From contig LVAP01000110.1 in assembly GCA_001603025.1 (NCBI GenBank), positions 1 to 37,914 on the forward strand: a stretch of DNA of 37,914 bases. The letters run 5' to 3'. The stretch comes from Clostridiales bacterium Firm_10 (GTDB lineage: Bacteria; Bacillota; Clostridia; Christensenellales; Aristaeellaceae). Below the pieces are notes generated by a model. The model was not told the DNA's origin. It did not search any database and was given only the letters and a program-made list of their open reading frames with translations. Positions 1 to 8,178 of the stretch are shown in pieces. Both the position numbers and the translations under genes were made by a program. The number at the start of each line of letters is the position of its first letter. Within the stretch, counting starts at the first letter, position 1.

Positions 1-2
1 CG

Positions 3-707
3 GGCTATGACCTGGGCATCCATTACGCTTCCTCCGCCGCGGGCGCCGAGGACACCACCGCCCAGTGCCGCGCCTTAGGCGCGCGGGCCGAGCTGTTCCG
101 GGCCGACGTCCGGAGCGTGGATGAGATCCACGCCATGTTCGCGGCCTTCGAAAAGGCCTTTGACCATCTCGACCTGATGGTGAACAACGCCGGCATTACG
201 CGCTTCCAGCCCTTCCTGGAAGCCACCGAGGAGATGTTCGACACGGTCGTCGGCACGGACCTGCGCGGCACTTACTTCTGCGCCCAGGCCGCCGCGCGGA
301 ACATGGTGGCGCACGGGGTGAAGGGCGTCATCATCAACATTTCCTCCAACCATTCGCAGGGCTGCTGGCCCATCGCTTCATTTTATGCCGCGGCCAAGGC
401 GGGCGTGGACAAGATGGGCAGAAACATCGCCATGGAACTGGCGCCGCACGGCATCCGCGTGGTCACCATTGCGCCCGGCTACACCCATATTCCGGAAAAC
501 GACTCGCCCATGACGCCCGAACGGCAGGCGCGGATGGACGCCTTCTGCAGCCGCATTCCCGCGCGGCGCTTCGCCGAGCCGCGGGAAATCGGCGACGCGG
601 TGGTGTTCCTGGCCTCGGACAGCGCGGGCTACATCACCGGAACCACGCTGTATATCGACGGCGGCGCGCTGCTGCCTGTGGTGGCGGAAAACCGTTTCGG
701 GAATTAA
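3..707 (+). CDS. Short-chain dehydrogenase/reductase (SDR), 5' end cut off by window edge
   Basis: The frame is open from base 3 and gives 234 residues. The N-terminal glycine-rich NAD(P)-binding motif lies outside the window. Visible SDR features are the NNAG motif (codons near 184-195), the ISS segment and the catalytic YAAAK (Tyr-x-x-x-Lys) pair, followed by a conserved APG turn and a C-terminal TTLYIDGG segment typical of classical SDRs. It ends 49 bp before a galactonate-dehydratase-like gene with no visible terminator between, so the two are probably cotranscribed. In such loci SDRs oxidise sugars or sugar acids to lactones or keto acids, which would feed the dehydratase. That role is inferred from context; SDR substrates cannot be read from sequence alone. 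Confidence 0.9.
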   Translation, partial: GYDLGIHYASSAAGAEDTTAQCRALGARAELFRADVRSVDEIHAMFAAFEKAFDHLDLMVNNAGITRFQPFLEATEEMFDTVVGTDLRGTYFCAQAAARNMVAHGVKGVIINISSNHSQGCWPIASFYAAAKAGVDKMGRNIAMELAPHGIRVVTIAPGYTHIPENDSPMTPERQARMDAFCSRIPARRFAEPREIGDAVVFLASDSAGYITGTTLYIDGGALLPVVAENRFGN

Positions 708-756
708 CCGACCTGTTGGATTTGAAGAACACAGCGACAGTCAAGGAGGCATGGGT

Positions 757-1890
757 ATGAAAATCACCAATCTTGAAACCTTCCACGTAAAGCCCAGGTG
801 GATGTTCCTGAAGATCAGCACGGACGAGGGCATCTGCGGGTGGGGCGAGCCCATCCTCGAGGGCCGCGCGAAAACCGTTGAGACGGCCATCAACGAGCTG
901 AGACCTGTGCTGATCGGCGCGGATCCCATGCGCATCGAGCACCTGTGGCAGACCATGTACTGCACCACGTTCTACCGCGGCGGCCCCATCCTCACCTCCT
1001 GCATCAGCGGCATCGAGCAGGCCCTGTGGGACATCAAGGGCAAGGCGCTGGGCGCGCCGGTTTACGAACTGCTGGGCGGCCGCTGCCGCGACAAAATCCG
1101 CATCTACTCCCACTGCGGCGGGGCGACGCCCGCCGAAGCCGCGGAAAACGCAAAAAAGCGCAGGGCGCAGGGGTTCGACGCCATCAAGATCTCCCCCGAC
1201 GCGCCGGTGGAACACATCGACAAGCTGAAGTATGTGGACGCCTTCGCCGAGAAATTCTGCGCCATCCGCGAGGCCGTGGGCAGCGATATGGACATTGCCG
1301 TGGACTTCCACGGCCGCATCATGGCGGGCATGGCCAGCCGCCTGATCGACGCCATCGAGCCATACTACCCCATGTTTGTCGAGGAGCCCGTGCTGCCGGA
1401 GAACGTGGAAGTCATGGCGTCCATCGCCGCCAAAACCAGCGTGCCCATCGCCACCGGCGAGCGCCTGTTCACCAAGTGGGCCTTCCGCACCGTGCTGGAG
1501 CAGCACGCGGCGGTGGTGCTCCAGCCGGACACCTGCCACTGCGGCGGCATCTTCGAGGTGAAGAAGATCGCGGCCATGGCGGAGATGTACTATGCCTCCG
1601 TCTCGCCGCACAACCCGCTTGGCCCCATCTCGCTGGCGGCCTGCCTGCAGGCGGACACCTGCATTCCCAACTTCCTCATCCAGGAACACCCCGGCATGGC
1701 CGACGGGCTGGACCGCGGCGTGGGATACCTCAAAAAGCCCTTCGAGATCAAGGACGGCTGCGTGGACGTGCCCACCGGCGCCGGGCTCTGCATCGAGGTG
1801 GACGAGGACTACGTGCGCAGCCACACCTTTGAAGGCGACTGGGATACCCCGCGCCTGTTCCACGCGGACGGCTCGGTGGCCCAGTGGTGA
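757..1890 (+). CDS. Mandelate racemase/enolase-superfamily sugar-acid dehydratase, galactonate-dehydratase-like
   Basis: This 377-residue enolase-superfamily protein resembles DgoD along its whole length. In E. coli DgoD numbering, as I recall it, the catalytic positions are kept: D183 and H185 in AVDFHGR, E209 in FVEEP, E235 in ATGER, H285 in SPHNPLGP and E310 in IQE. The family removes a proton alpha to the carboxylate and expels water to give a 2-keto-3-deoxy acid. The ATG at 757 is preferred over the ATG at 751 because the AAGGAGG site (743-749) then sits 7 nt upstream instead of 1. It differs from its paralogue at 3090 in the region after the active-site His (HN instead of HC) and around residues 311-340, so its substrate may not be D-galactonate. 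It is probably an operon with the upstream SDR. Confidence 0.88.
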   Translation: MKITNLETFHVKPRWMFLKISTDEGICGWGEPILEGRAKTVETAINELRPVLIGADPMRIEHLWQTMYCTTFYRGGPILTSCISGIEQALWDIKGKALGAPVYELLGGRCRDKIRIYSHCGGATPAEAAENAKKRRAQGFDAIKISPDAPVEHIDKLKYVDAFAEKFCAIREAVGSDMDIAVDFHGRIMAGMASRLIDAIEPYYPMFVEEPVLPENVEVMASIAAKTSVPIATGERLFTKWAFRTVLEQHAAVVLQPDTCHCGGIFEVKKIAAMAEMYYASVSPHNPLGPISLAACLQADTCIPNFLIQEHPGMADGLDRGVGYLKKPFEIKDGCVDVPTGAGLCIEVDEDYVRSHTFEGDWDTPRLFHADGSVAQW

Positions 1891-1991
1891 CCATCGCCGC
1901 CATCGGCGCATCCTGCGGCATATTCGGCCGCAGGCTCCCTGCTCCTTATCGCATGCAAGGTTGAGGCAAACGCGGTCTGTCAATGCCATGA

Positions 1992-2026
1992 GCGCCCCGC
2001 CGGAAACCCGGCGGGGCGCCTTCTTT
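1992..2026 (+). terminator. Rho-independent terminator after the first dehydratase
   Basis: A perfect 12-bp GC-rich stem (1992-2003 paired with 2008-2019) has a 4-nt loop and is followed on the plus strand by CTTCTTT. It lies about 100 bp after the plus-strand dehydratase stop, and just beyond the end of the converging FMN enzyme gene. The T-rich side is on the plus strand, so it mainly serves the plus-strand transcript. Confidence 0.8.
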
Positions 2027-2034
2027 GCGCTCTG

Positions 2035-2919
2035 TTATACTCTGTGGATCACCGAGGCGTCGATGTGATTCAAATCCGCGCTGCCCGTGAAGGCCATGGC
2101 CTTGGCCAGTTCGGCCGCCGCCTTTTTCAGGTAGTCTCCCGCGCCGGTTTCCGTGTTTTCGCGAATGGCGGTCATCAGCGGCCGGCCGATGCACACGCCC
2201 TTCGCGCCCAGCGCCAGCGCCTTGAAGGCGTCCATGCCGGTCCTGATTTCGCAGTCCACAAACAGCGGCACATCGCCCGCCATGTCAGCGATTTCGGGCA
2301 GCAGCGCCAGCGGGGGCACAGCGTATTCGATGCGGTTGTTGTGATGCGAAAGCACCAGGCCGCCCGCGCCGGCGGCAAGGCAGCGCTCGGCGTCCCACGC
2401 GCTGAGCACGCCCTTCACGATCAGGGGCAGCCGCGTGCCCGCGCAGAATTCCTTCAGCTCCGCCGTCGTGAGGGCTTTCATCTCGATGCCGTTCACGAAA
2501 TCCGGCCCGCCTTCGGGGCCGAAGGCATGGTCGATGTCGATGCCCACGGCCAGCAGGCCCAGCTTTTCGGCGTGCTCAATCTTCCGGCGGATGACGCCGC
2601 GGTCCGCGTAGGGCTTGATGATTTCGATCATGCGCGCGCCATGGGCGGCCAGCCGGCCGATCTCATCCTCCTCGGCCATGCCGTACCACAGCACGGCGTT
2701 CGCCTCCTTCGCGCCGCGGGCCAGCGCGTCCGCCGCGCCGGGGAACATGAACCTGTCCAGGTGGGAAAGCGCCGCCGTCATGATGGGCGAAGCGAAGGTC
2801 TCGCCGTACAGCGTAAAGGCAGTGGATGGGGAAACGGCGTCCATGTAACGGGTTTCGATGCGCAGGGAATCGATGTATTCCCGGCTGATGCGGTTTGAAT
2901 TGCCGATGGATTCAGGCAT
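2035..2919 (-). CDS. FMN-dependent alpha-hydroxy-acid dehydrogenase/oxidase, short form
   Basis: This 294-residue protein of the lactate/glycolate oxidase family is a TIM barrel that oxidises 2-hydroxy acids to 2-keto acids with FMN. Seen motifs are LIVKGV (the FMN-contacting lysine), SHHNNR at the position of the usual S-N-H-G-x-R (catalytic His and substrate-binding Arg kept), and DCEIRTG with GVCIGRP near the C-terminus for FMN phosphate binding. It is shorter than the usual 350-400 residues, mainly at the N-terminus. The ATG at 2919 is chosen because AGGGAGGT lies 7-8 nt upstream; an in-frame codon at 3006 has no such site. It sits between two dehydratase genes on the opposite strand, which suggests work on a related hydroxy or sugar acid. 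The substrate is unknown. Confidence 0.85.
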   Translation of the reverse strand: MPESIGNSNRISREYIDSLRIETRYMDAVSPSTAFTLYGETFASPIMTAALSHLDRFMFPGAADALARGAKEANAVLWYGMAEEDEIGRLAAHGARMIEIIKPYADRGVIRRKIEHAEKLGLLAVGIDIDHAFGPEGGPDFVNGIEMKALTTAELKEFCAGTRLPLIVKGVLSAWDAERCLAAGAGGLVLSHHNNRIEYAVPPLALLPEIADMAGDVPLFVDCEIRTGMDAFKALALGAKGVCIGRPLMTAIRENTETGAGDYLKKAAAELAKAMAFTGSADLNHIDASVIHRV

Positions 2920-2964
2920 GCTGACAACCTCCCTTGCGTTTTTTCGGTCCGGTCCCGCAAGGCC

Positions 2965-2973
2965 ATTATACCA
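2965..2973 (-). promoter_or_regulatory. Extended -10 promoter of the FMN enzyme gene
   Basis: On the minus strand, TGGTATAAT (2973 to 2965) forms a TGn-extended -10 about 45 bp before the ATG at 2919. There is no good -35, as expected for extended -10 promoters. It is divergent from the dgoD promoter at 3023-3052, so both may respond to a shared regulator bound between them. Confidence 0.6.
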
Positions 2974-3022
2974 GAGAAACCGGGAAAAGAAAACCTTTGT
3001 CTTCATCCTCCCCCGTCCGGCC

Positions 3023-3052
3023 TTGACAGGACCCCGCGCCGCTGTATATAAT
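3023..3052 (+). promoter_or_regulatory. Sigma-A-type promoter of the second dehydratase (dgoD)
   Basis: TTGACA (3023-3028) and TATAAT (3047-3052) are separated by 18 bp. Both hexamers match consensus. The expected start near 3059 leaves a ~30-nt leader with the ribosome binding site GGAAAGGA (3073-3080), which supports translation from 3090 and not from the in-frame ATG at 3057. Confidence 0.85.
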
Positions 3053-3089
3053 TCACATGAACCGATTTTTCCGGAAAGGACGCGTTTCC

Positions 3090-4235
3090 ATGAAAATCCA
3101 GAAGCTGGAGCTCTTCAAGGTTCCTCCCCGCTGGCTGTTCCTCAAAATGACCACAGACGACGGCCTCACGGGCTGGGGCGAGCCTGTGTGCGAGGGAAAG
3201 GCGGACAGTGTGGCCGCGGCCGTGAAGGAACTGGGCGCGCAGCTGATCGGCCACAGCGCCACGGACATCGAGGACGCCTTTCAGCTGATGTACCGCACCG
3301 GTTTTTACCGCGGCGGCCCCATCCTCACCAGCGCCCTATCGGGCATTGAGCAGGCCATGTGGGACATCAAGGGCAAAGCGCTCGGCGCGCCGGTGTACGA
3401 GCTGCTGGGCGGCAAGGTGCGAGACCGCATCCAGGTGTACCGCTGGATCGGCGGGGATCACCCGCGCGATACCGGCGAGGCCGCCAGGGAGGCCGCGGCG
3501 CAGGGCTACCGCGCCGTGAAGATGAATGGCACCGACGAGCTCAAATGGATCGACAGCTGGGACAAGCTGGACGCCACGGTCGAGCGCGTGGCCGCCATCC
3601 GCGAAGCCGTGCCGGACATGGGCATCGCCGTGGACTTCCACGGCCGCGTGCATAAGACCATGGCCAAACAGCTCATGCGCCTGCTGGAGCCCTATCGGCT
3701 GATGTTCGTCGAGGAGCCCGTGCTGTGTGAAAACGAGGACGAATTCCTCGAGCTGAGCCGCAGCTGCCCCATTCCCATTGCCACCGGCGAGCGCAATTTC
3801 ACCCGCTGGGGCTTCAAGCGCATGCTCACGCGGGGCGGGGTGGACATCATCCAGCCGGACGTGAGCCATTGCGGCGGCATCCTCGAGCTGCGCAAGATCG
3901 CCGCCATGGCGGAGTGCTTCGACGTGGCCGTCGCGCCGCACTGCCCCCTCGGCCCCATCGCGCTGGCCGCGTGCCTGCAGGTGGATTTCTGCACGCCCAA
4001 CGCCTTCATCCAGGAGCAGAGCGCCGGCATCCACTACAATGCCGGTTACGATCTGCTCAACTACCTGGACAACCCAGAGATATTCCGCTATCGGGAAGGC
4101 CATTGCGCGCTGCTCACCGGCCCGGGCCTGGGCGTCAAAATCAACGAGGATTACGTGCGTGAAATGGCGCGGCAGGGCCACGACTGGCATAACCCCGTGT
4201 GGCGCGACGCGGACGGCGTCATCGCGGAGTGGTGA
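3090..4235 (+). CDS. dgoD: D-galactonate dehydratase
   Basis: At 381 residues the protein is almost the same length as E. coli DgoD and strongly similar throughout (PPRWLFLK near the start, FYRGGPIL, QAMWDIKGKA, FIQEQSAGIHYN). The family converts D-galactonate to 2-keto-3-deoxygalactonate using Mg2+. Metal and acid-base residues are visible at D182 and H184 (VDFHGR), E208 (VEEP), E234 (ATGER), H284 (APHCPLGP) and E309. The start at 3090 has GGAAAGGA nine bases upstream and lies after the mapped promoter. No KDGal kinase or aldolase is in the window, so the later steps must be encoded elsewhere. It shares clear ancestry with the 757-1890 protein but keeps the canonical galactonate signature better. 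Confidence 0.9.
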   Translation: MKIQKLELFKVPPRWLFLKMTTDDGLTGWGEPVCEGKADSVAAAVKELGAQLIGHSATDIEDAFQLMYRTGFYRGGPILTSALSGIEQAMWDIKGKALGAPVYELLGGKVRDRIQVYRWIGGDHPRDTGEAAREAAAQGYRAVKMNGTDELKWIDSWDKLDATVERVAAIREAVPDMGIAVDFHGRVHKTMAKQLMRLLEPYRLMFVEEPVLCENEDEFLELSRSCPIPIATGERNFTRWGFKRMLTRGGVDIIQPDVSHCGGILELRKIAAMAECFDVAVAPHCPLGPIALAACLQVDFCTPNAFIQEQSAGIHYNAGYDLLNYLDNPEIFRYREGHCALLTGPGLGVKINEDYVREMARQGHDWHNPVWRDADGVIAEW

Positions 4236-4265
4236 TCCGGGCCGCGCTCACCGGAAGCAATACCA

Positions 4266-4302
4266 AAACAGGCGTCGAATCAGAATGATTCGGCGCCTGT
4301 TT
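4266..4302. terminator. Bidirectional terminator hairpin between dgoD and glgP
   Basis: An inverted repeat with a 17-bp stem (4266-4282 paired with 4286-4302, one wobble) and a 3-nt GAA loop lies between the converging dgoD and glycogen phosphorylase genes. The stem begins AAAC and ends GTTT, so each strand carries a short T stretch on the exit side. It can stop transcription from both directions. Confidence 0.8.
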
Positions 4303-4318
4303 CGCTGCGTTCGGGGAA

Positions 4319-6661
4319 TTACACCCGCCACACCTCGCGGGCATACTGCGCCACGGTGCGGTCGGAGGAGAACTTGCCGGCCGACGCCACGTTCATGAGG
4401 CATTTGCGCGCGAAGCCCTCCGGATCGGCCGCGTAGTCGCGGTTCACGGCCAGTTTGGCTTCCAGGTAGGCGCGGAAATCCTTCAGCACAAAGTAATGAT
4501 CGGGCTGGTGCCAGCTGGCGCCTTCCAGAATGGCCGTGCGCAGCTCCTTCAAACCGCCGTCTTCATCCGGGAAGGTGCCGTCCGTCAGCGCGTCCAGCAC
4601 GCGGGCAATGAGCTTGTCGCTCTCGTAGATGGCGCGGGGATTGTAGACCGGCTTGAGCGCGTTCAGCTCCTCCACCGTCGCGCCGAAGATGTAGTTGTTC
4701 TCGCGCCCGGCTTCCTCCACGATCTCCACGTTCGCGCCGTCGAAGGTGCCCAGCGTGACTGCGCCGTTCAGCATCAGCTTCATGTTGCCGGTGCCGCTGG
4801 CTTCGGTGCCCGCGGGGGAGATCTGCTCGCTCACGTCGGCGGCGGGAATGATGTCCTCCGCCCAGGAACAGTTATAGTTCTGCACAAACACCACCCTGAG
4901 CCTGTCGTTGGTCTCGGGGTCGTTGTTCACCTTGTCCGCGATCATGTTGATCAGGCGGATGATCGCCTTGGCGCGGTCATAGCCGGACGCGGCCTTCGCG
5001 CCGAAGATATACGCCGTGGGCGCGAAGTTTTTAATGCTGCCGTCCTTCAGGCCATACCAGATGGCCAGGAGGGACAGCGCGTTCATAAACTGGCGCTTGT
5101 ACTCGTGCAGGCGCTTGATCTGCACGTCGAACATCATGTCCGGATCCAGCGTCACGCCCTCGCGCGCGGCGATCTTCGCGCACAGCTGCACCTTCTTCGC
5201 GCGCTTCACGGCGCGGAACTCAGCGCAGAGAGCGCTGTCGATCATCGGCCTGAGCCGCGCCAGCTGGTCGAGGTCGGTGAGGAACCCGCTGCCGATGCGC
5301 TTCGCGATGATCGCGGAGAGTTCCGGGTTACACAGGCCCAGCCAGCGGCGCTGGGTGATGCCGTTGGTCTTGTTCTGGAAGCGCTCCGGCCACACGGCGT
5401 ACCAGTCGGCGAACACGTCTTTTTTCAGGATTTCGGAGTGCAGCGCGGCCACGCCGTTGGTGGCGTGGGTGGCGTAAACGGCCAGCTGCGCCATGTGCAC
5501 GCGCCGGCCCTCGATGACGCAGCGGGTGGGCAGCACGGGCAGGTTCCGGCTCGCCATATCCTGGCGGAAGCGCTCGTCGATCCGGCGCATCACGTCCACG
5601 ATCCCGGGGCACACCGTGCGCAGCAGGCTCAGGTCCCACTTCTCCAGCGCTTCCTGCATCACCGTGTGATTGGTGTAGGCGAAGGTTTCGCGCGCGATGA
5701 GGAAGGCCTCCTCAAAGGGCACGCCGTCCTCGCCCAGCAGGCGGATGAGCTCGGGAATGGCCATCACGGGATGGGTGTCGTTCAGCTGCACCGCGTGCTC
5801 GGCGGCGAAGAAACCGTAATCATTGCCGTGGCGCTTTTTGTAGGCGCGCAGCATATCCTGCAGCGAAGCGCTGACCAGCACGTACTGCTGCTTCACGCGC
5901 ATCTGGCGGCCGGCCGGCCGGGTGTCGTTGGGATAGAGGAACTTGGTGATGTCTTCGGCCCGGTTCTTGTCCGCGGCGGCCTGCGCGTATTTCTGCTGGC
6001 TGAACAGCGGGAAATCGACCTCGTGGAGGCTTTCGCACTGCCACAGGCGCAGGGTGCCCACGTTCTTCGCGCCGCAGCCGATCACCGGCATATCATACGG
6101 CACGGCCAGCACGCTGCCGGTCTTCATCTCCACCACCACCGCCTGATCCAGGCGGCGGATGGACCACGGATCGCCGAACCTGGCCCAGTCATCCGGCTCC
6201 TCATGCTGGCGGAAGTTCACAAACGACTGCTTGAACAGGCCATAGCGGTATCTGAGGCCATAGCCCGTGAGGGGGATGTCGTGGGTGACGGCGCTGTCCA
6301 GAAAGCAGGCGGCCAGGCGGCCCAGCCCGCCGTTGCCAAAGGCGTCGTCCTCAATGTCCTCGAGCATGGCGATGTCCACGCCCTTCTCTGCCAGCAGCCT
6401 GCGGGCGTCCTCCAGCAGGCCCATGCAGAACAGGTTGTTGTACACCATGCGGCCCATCAGATACTCGGCGGACATGTAGTACGCCTGCCGCTTTCCCGCG
6501 CGCTCGCGCTCTTTCTCCGTCCAGAGGGGCGCGATCGCCTCCATGGCCGCGGACGACAGCGCGTCGTGCAGCTGGATGGCGTTTGCTTCGCCCAGGGCGA
6601 TGTGTTCGCGGGTGAGCAGCAGCGTCTCCGCCCGCGCGATCAGTTCTTTGGCATTCATCAT
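4319..6661 (-). CDS. glgP: Glycogen/maltodextrin phosphorylase (GT35)
   Basis: This 780-residue pyridoxal-phosphate enzyme releases glucose-1-phosphate from the non-reducing ends of alpha-1,4-glucans using inorganic phosphate. The hallmark EASGTGNMK segment places the PLP lysine at K628, followed by NGAVTLGTFDGANVEI. Other family blocks are GNGGLGRLAACFLDS (about residues 109-123), NDTHP (294-298) and KRLHEYKRQ (516-524). The length is a little short for the family, as in other bacterial enzymes. The ATG at 6661 overlaps the malQ stop by 4 nt (ATGA) and has AGGAAGGA nine bases upstream; the next codon is also ATG. It is the last gene of the mal operon, so it likely acts on maltodextrins imported by MalEFG and processed by MalQ. 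Confidence 0.96.
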   Translation of the reverse strand: MMNAKELIARAETLLLTREHIALGEANAIQLHDALSSAAMEAIAPLWTEKERERAGKRQAYYMSAEYLMGRMVYNNLFCMGLLEDARRLLAEKGVDIAMLEDIEDDAFGNGGLGRLAACFLDSAVTHDIPLTGYGLRYRYGLFKQSFVNFRQHEEPDDWARFGDPWSIRRLDQAVVVEMKTGSVLAVPYDMPVIGCGAKNVGTLRLWQCESLHEVDFPLFSQQKYAQAAADKNRAEDITKFLYPNDTRPAGRQMRVKQQYVLVSASLQDMLRAYKKRHGNDYGFFAAEHAVQLNDTHPVMAIPELIRLLGEDGVPFEEAFLIARETFAYTNHTVMQEALEKWDLSLLRTVCPGIVDVMRRIDERFRQDMASRNLPVLPTRCVIEGRRVHMAQLAVYATHATNGVAALHSEILKKDVFADWYAVWPERFQNKTNGITQRRWLGLCNPELSAIIAKRIGSGFLTDLDQLARLRPMIDSALCAEFRAVKRAKKVQLCAKIAAREGVTLDPDMMFDVQIKRLHEYKRQFMNALSLLAIWYGLKDGSIKNFAPTAYIFGAKAASGYDRAKAIIRLINMIADKVNNDPETNDRLRVVFVQNYNCSWAEDIIPAADVSEQISPAGTEASGTGNMKLMLNGAVTLGTFDGANVEIVEEAGRENNYIFGATVEELNALKPVYNPRAIYESDKLIARVLDALTDGTFPDEDGGLKELRTAILEGASWHQPDHYFVLKDFRAYLEAKLAVNRDYAADPEGFARKCLMNVASAGKFSSDRTVAQYAREVWRV

Positions 6662-8142
6662 GATTTGGGTTCCTTCCTCTTGCTTTCCTTGTTCAGGGCG
6701 TTGAGCCTGCGGGCCAGCTCCGGCGTGGCCGCGCCTTCCTTCATGCGCCACAGCCAGTTGCCGCCCACCGTGCCGGGATGGTTCATGGTGGCGGCGGCAC
6801 CCAGGCCCAGGATATCCTGCATGGGAGCCACGGCGATGCGGGCTTTGCTCATCATCACCATGCGCACCATGGCCCAGGGGGCCTCCTCGACGGTCTTGAA
6901 GCCCACGACCTGCGCCGCGTGCTTCAGTTCCTCCGCCGAGGCGTTTTCAGCCCAGGCGCGCACTGTCAGGTTGTCGTGGGTGCCGGTGTAATAGGCGGTG
7001 TTCTCGGAAATCACCGCGGGAAGGTGGATGTTGGTGTCGTCGCCGCCGAAGGCGAACTGCAGCACGCGCATGCCCGGATAGCCCGTCCAGGCGATCAGCC
7101 GGCGCACGCGGTCGTTCACCTCGCCCAGGTCCTCCGCCACCACGTTCAGATCCGGCAGCTTCTTCCTGAGCTTTTTGAACAGCGCCTTGCCGGGGCCTAT
7201 GACCCACTTGCCGCCCCGCGCGTTCGGCGCGCCGTAGGGAATGGAATAGTAGTTCGCAAAGCCGATGAAGTGGTCCACGCGCACGATGTCGTACATCTCC
7301 GCCATGCGGGCCATGCGGGCGACCCACCAGCCGTAGCCGTGGAATTTCAGCCACGTCCAGCGATAGAGCGGGTTGCCCCACAGCTGGCCGTCCTCGGAGA
7401 AGTAATCCGGCGGCACGCCCGCCACGCGCTTGGGCTGGCCGTCCCGGTTCAGCTGGAACACCTCGGGGTGCAGCCACGCGTCCGCGCTGTCCTCCGCCGC
7501 GTAAATGGGCATATCGCCGAACAGGCTGATGCCCAGGCCGTTGCAGTATGCCTTCAGCGCGCGCCACTGGCGGTCGAAAACGTACTGGCACCAGATGTGG
7601 AAGCGGATCTCTTCGTCCAGCTCGCGCCCATAGCGCTCCATCGCCGCGCTTTCGCGCCGGCTGGCCGCCTTATCCGGCCATTCGTTCCATTTTCTGCCGC
7701 CGAAGCGCTGCTTGAGCGCCGTAAACAGCGCGAAGCCTCGCACCCAGTCATGCTCCGCCTCAAAGCGCTTCAGTTCCTGCGCCAGCCTCTTCTCGGAGGC
7801 GGCAAAGCCCGCGCGCAGCAGGCTCATCTTGCGGGCCCGCACGGCGGCGTAATCCACCGTTTCCGGATCCTCCGGCACGAAACGCGCCTCCGCAGGCGCT
7901 TCCATAAGGCCGTCGCCGACCAGCCGGTCGATCGAAATCAGCAGCGGGTTGCCCGCGTAGACGCTGGTGGACTGGTAGGGCGACTCCCCGTAGCCGGTCG
8001 GGCCCATCGGCAGCACCTGCCAGATGGTCATGCCCGCCTCCCGCAGGAAATCGGCAAAGTCAAACGCCTCCTGGCCCAGGCTGCCGATGCCGTCGGGGCC
8101 GGGCAGGGATGAAATGTGCATCAGGATGCCGCTCTGGCGCAT
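6658..8142 (-). CDS. malQ: 4-alpha-glucanotransferase (amylomaltase, GH77)
   Basis: This 494-residue disproportionating enzyme transfers maltosyl or longer units between maltodextrins and releases glucose. It has the usual family length and opens with the typical RQSGILMHISSLPG block. The catalytic nucleophile is D290 in RVDHFIGF, the acid/base E337 in VVAEDLG, and the third carboxylate D390 in TGTHDN. AAAGGA lies nine bases before the ATG. It sits 36 bp after the amylase gene and overlaps glgP by 4 nt, so translation is probably coupled. It is a cytoplasmic enzyme with no signal peptide. It would lengthen short maltodextrins so that the phosphorylase encoded next can use them. Confidence 0.96.
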   Translation of the reverse strand: MRQSGILMHISSLPGPDGIGSLGQEAFDFADFLREAGMTIWQVLPMGPTGYGESPYQSTSVYAGNPLLISIDRLVGDGLMEAPAEARFVPEDPETVDYAAVRARKMSLLRAGFAASEKRLAQELKRFEAEHDWVRGFALFTALKQRFGGRKWNEWPDKAASRRESAAMERYGRELDEEIRFHIWCQYVFDRQWRALKAYCNGLGISLFGDMPIYAAEDSADAWLHPEVFQLNRDGQPKRVAGVPPDYFSEDGQLWGNPLYRWTWLKFHGYGWWVARMARMAEMYDIVRVDHFIGFANYYSIPYGAPNARGGKWVIGPGKALFKKLRKKLPDLNVVAEDLGEVNDRVRRLIAWTGYPGMRVLQFAFGGDDTNIHLPAVISENTAYYTGTHDNLTVRAWAENASAEELKHAAQVVGFKTVEEAPWAMVRMVMMSKARIAVAPMQDILGLGAAATMNHPGTVGGNWLWRMKEGAATPELARRLNALNKESKRKEPKS

Positions 8143-8178
8143 CGCTGCTCATCCTTTCGTTGTGTCGTATTCGGGAAT

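Noticed and set aside
634-1989. Minus-strand open frame of about 450 codons opposite the first dehydratase
   Set aside because: His/Gly/Val-rich shadow of a conserved enolase-superfamily gene with all catalytic residues in the plus frame.
3057-3089. Eleven extra N-terminal codons of dgoD from the ATG at 3057
   Set aside because: This ATG lies about at the predicted transcription start and has no ribosome site; 3090 has both leader and GGAAAGGA and matches DgoD length.
4496-6991. Long open frame of about 830 codons on the plus strand across glgP and the end of malQ
   Set aside because: It is antisense to two clearly identified genes, has low-complexity His/Gln/Val-rich translation, and is explained by the strong third-position GC bias of the true genes.
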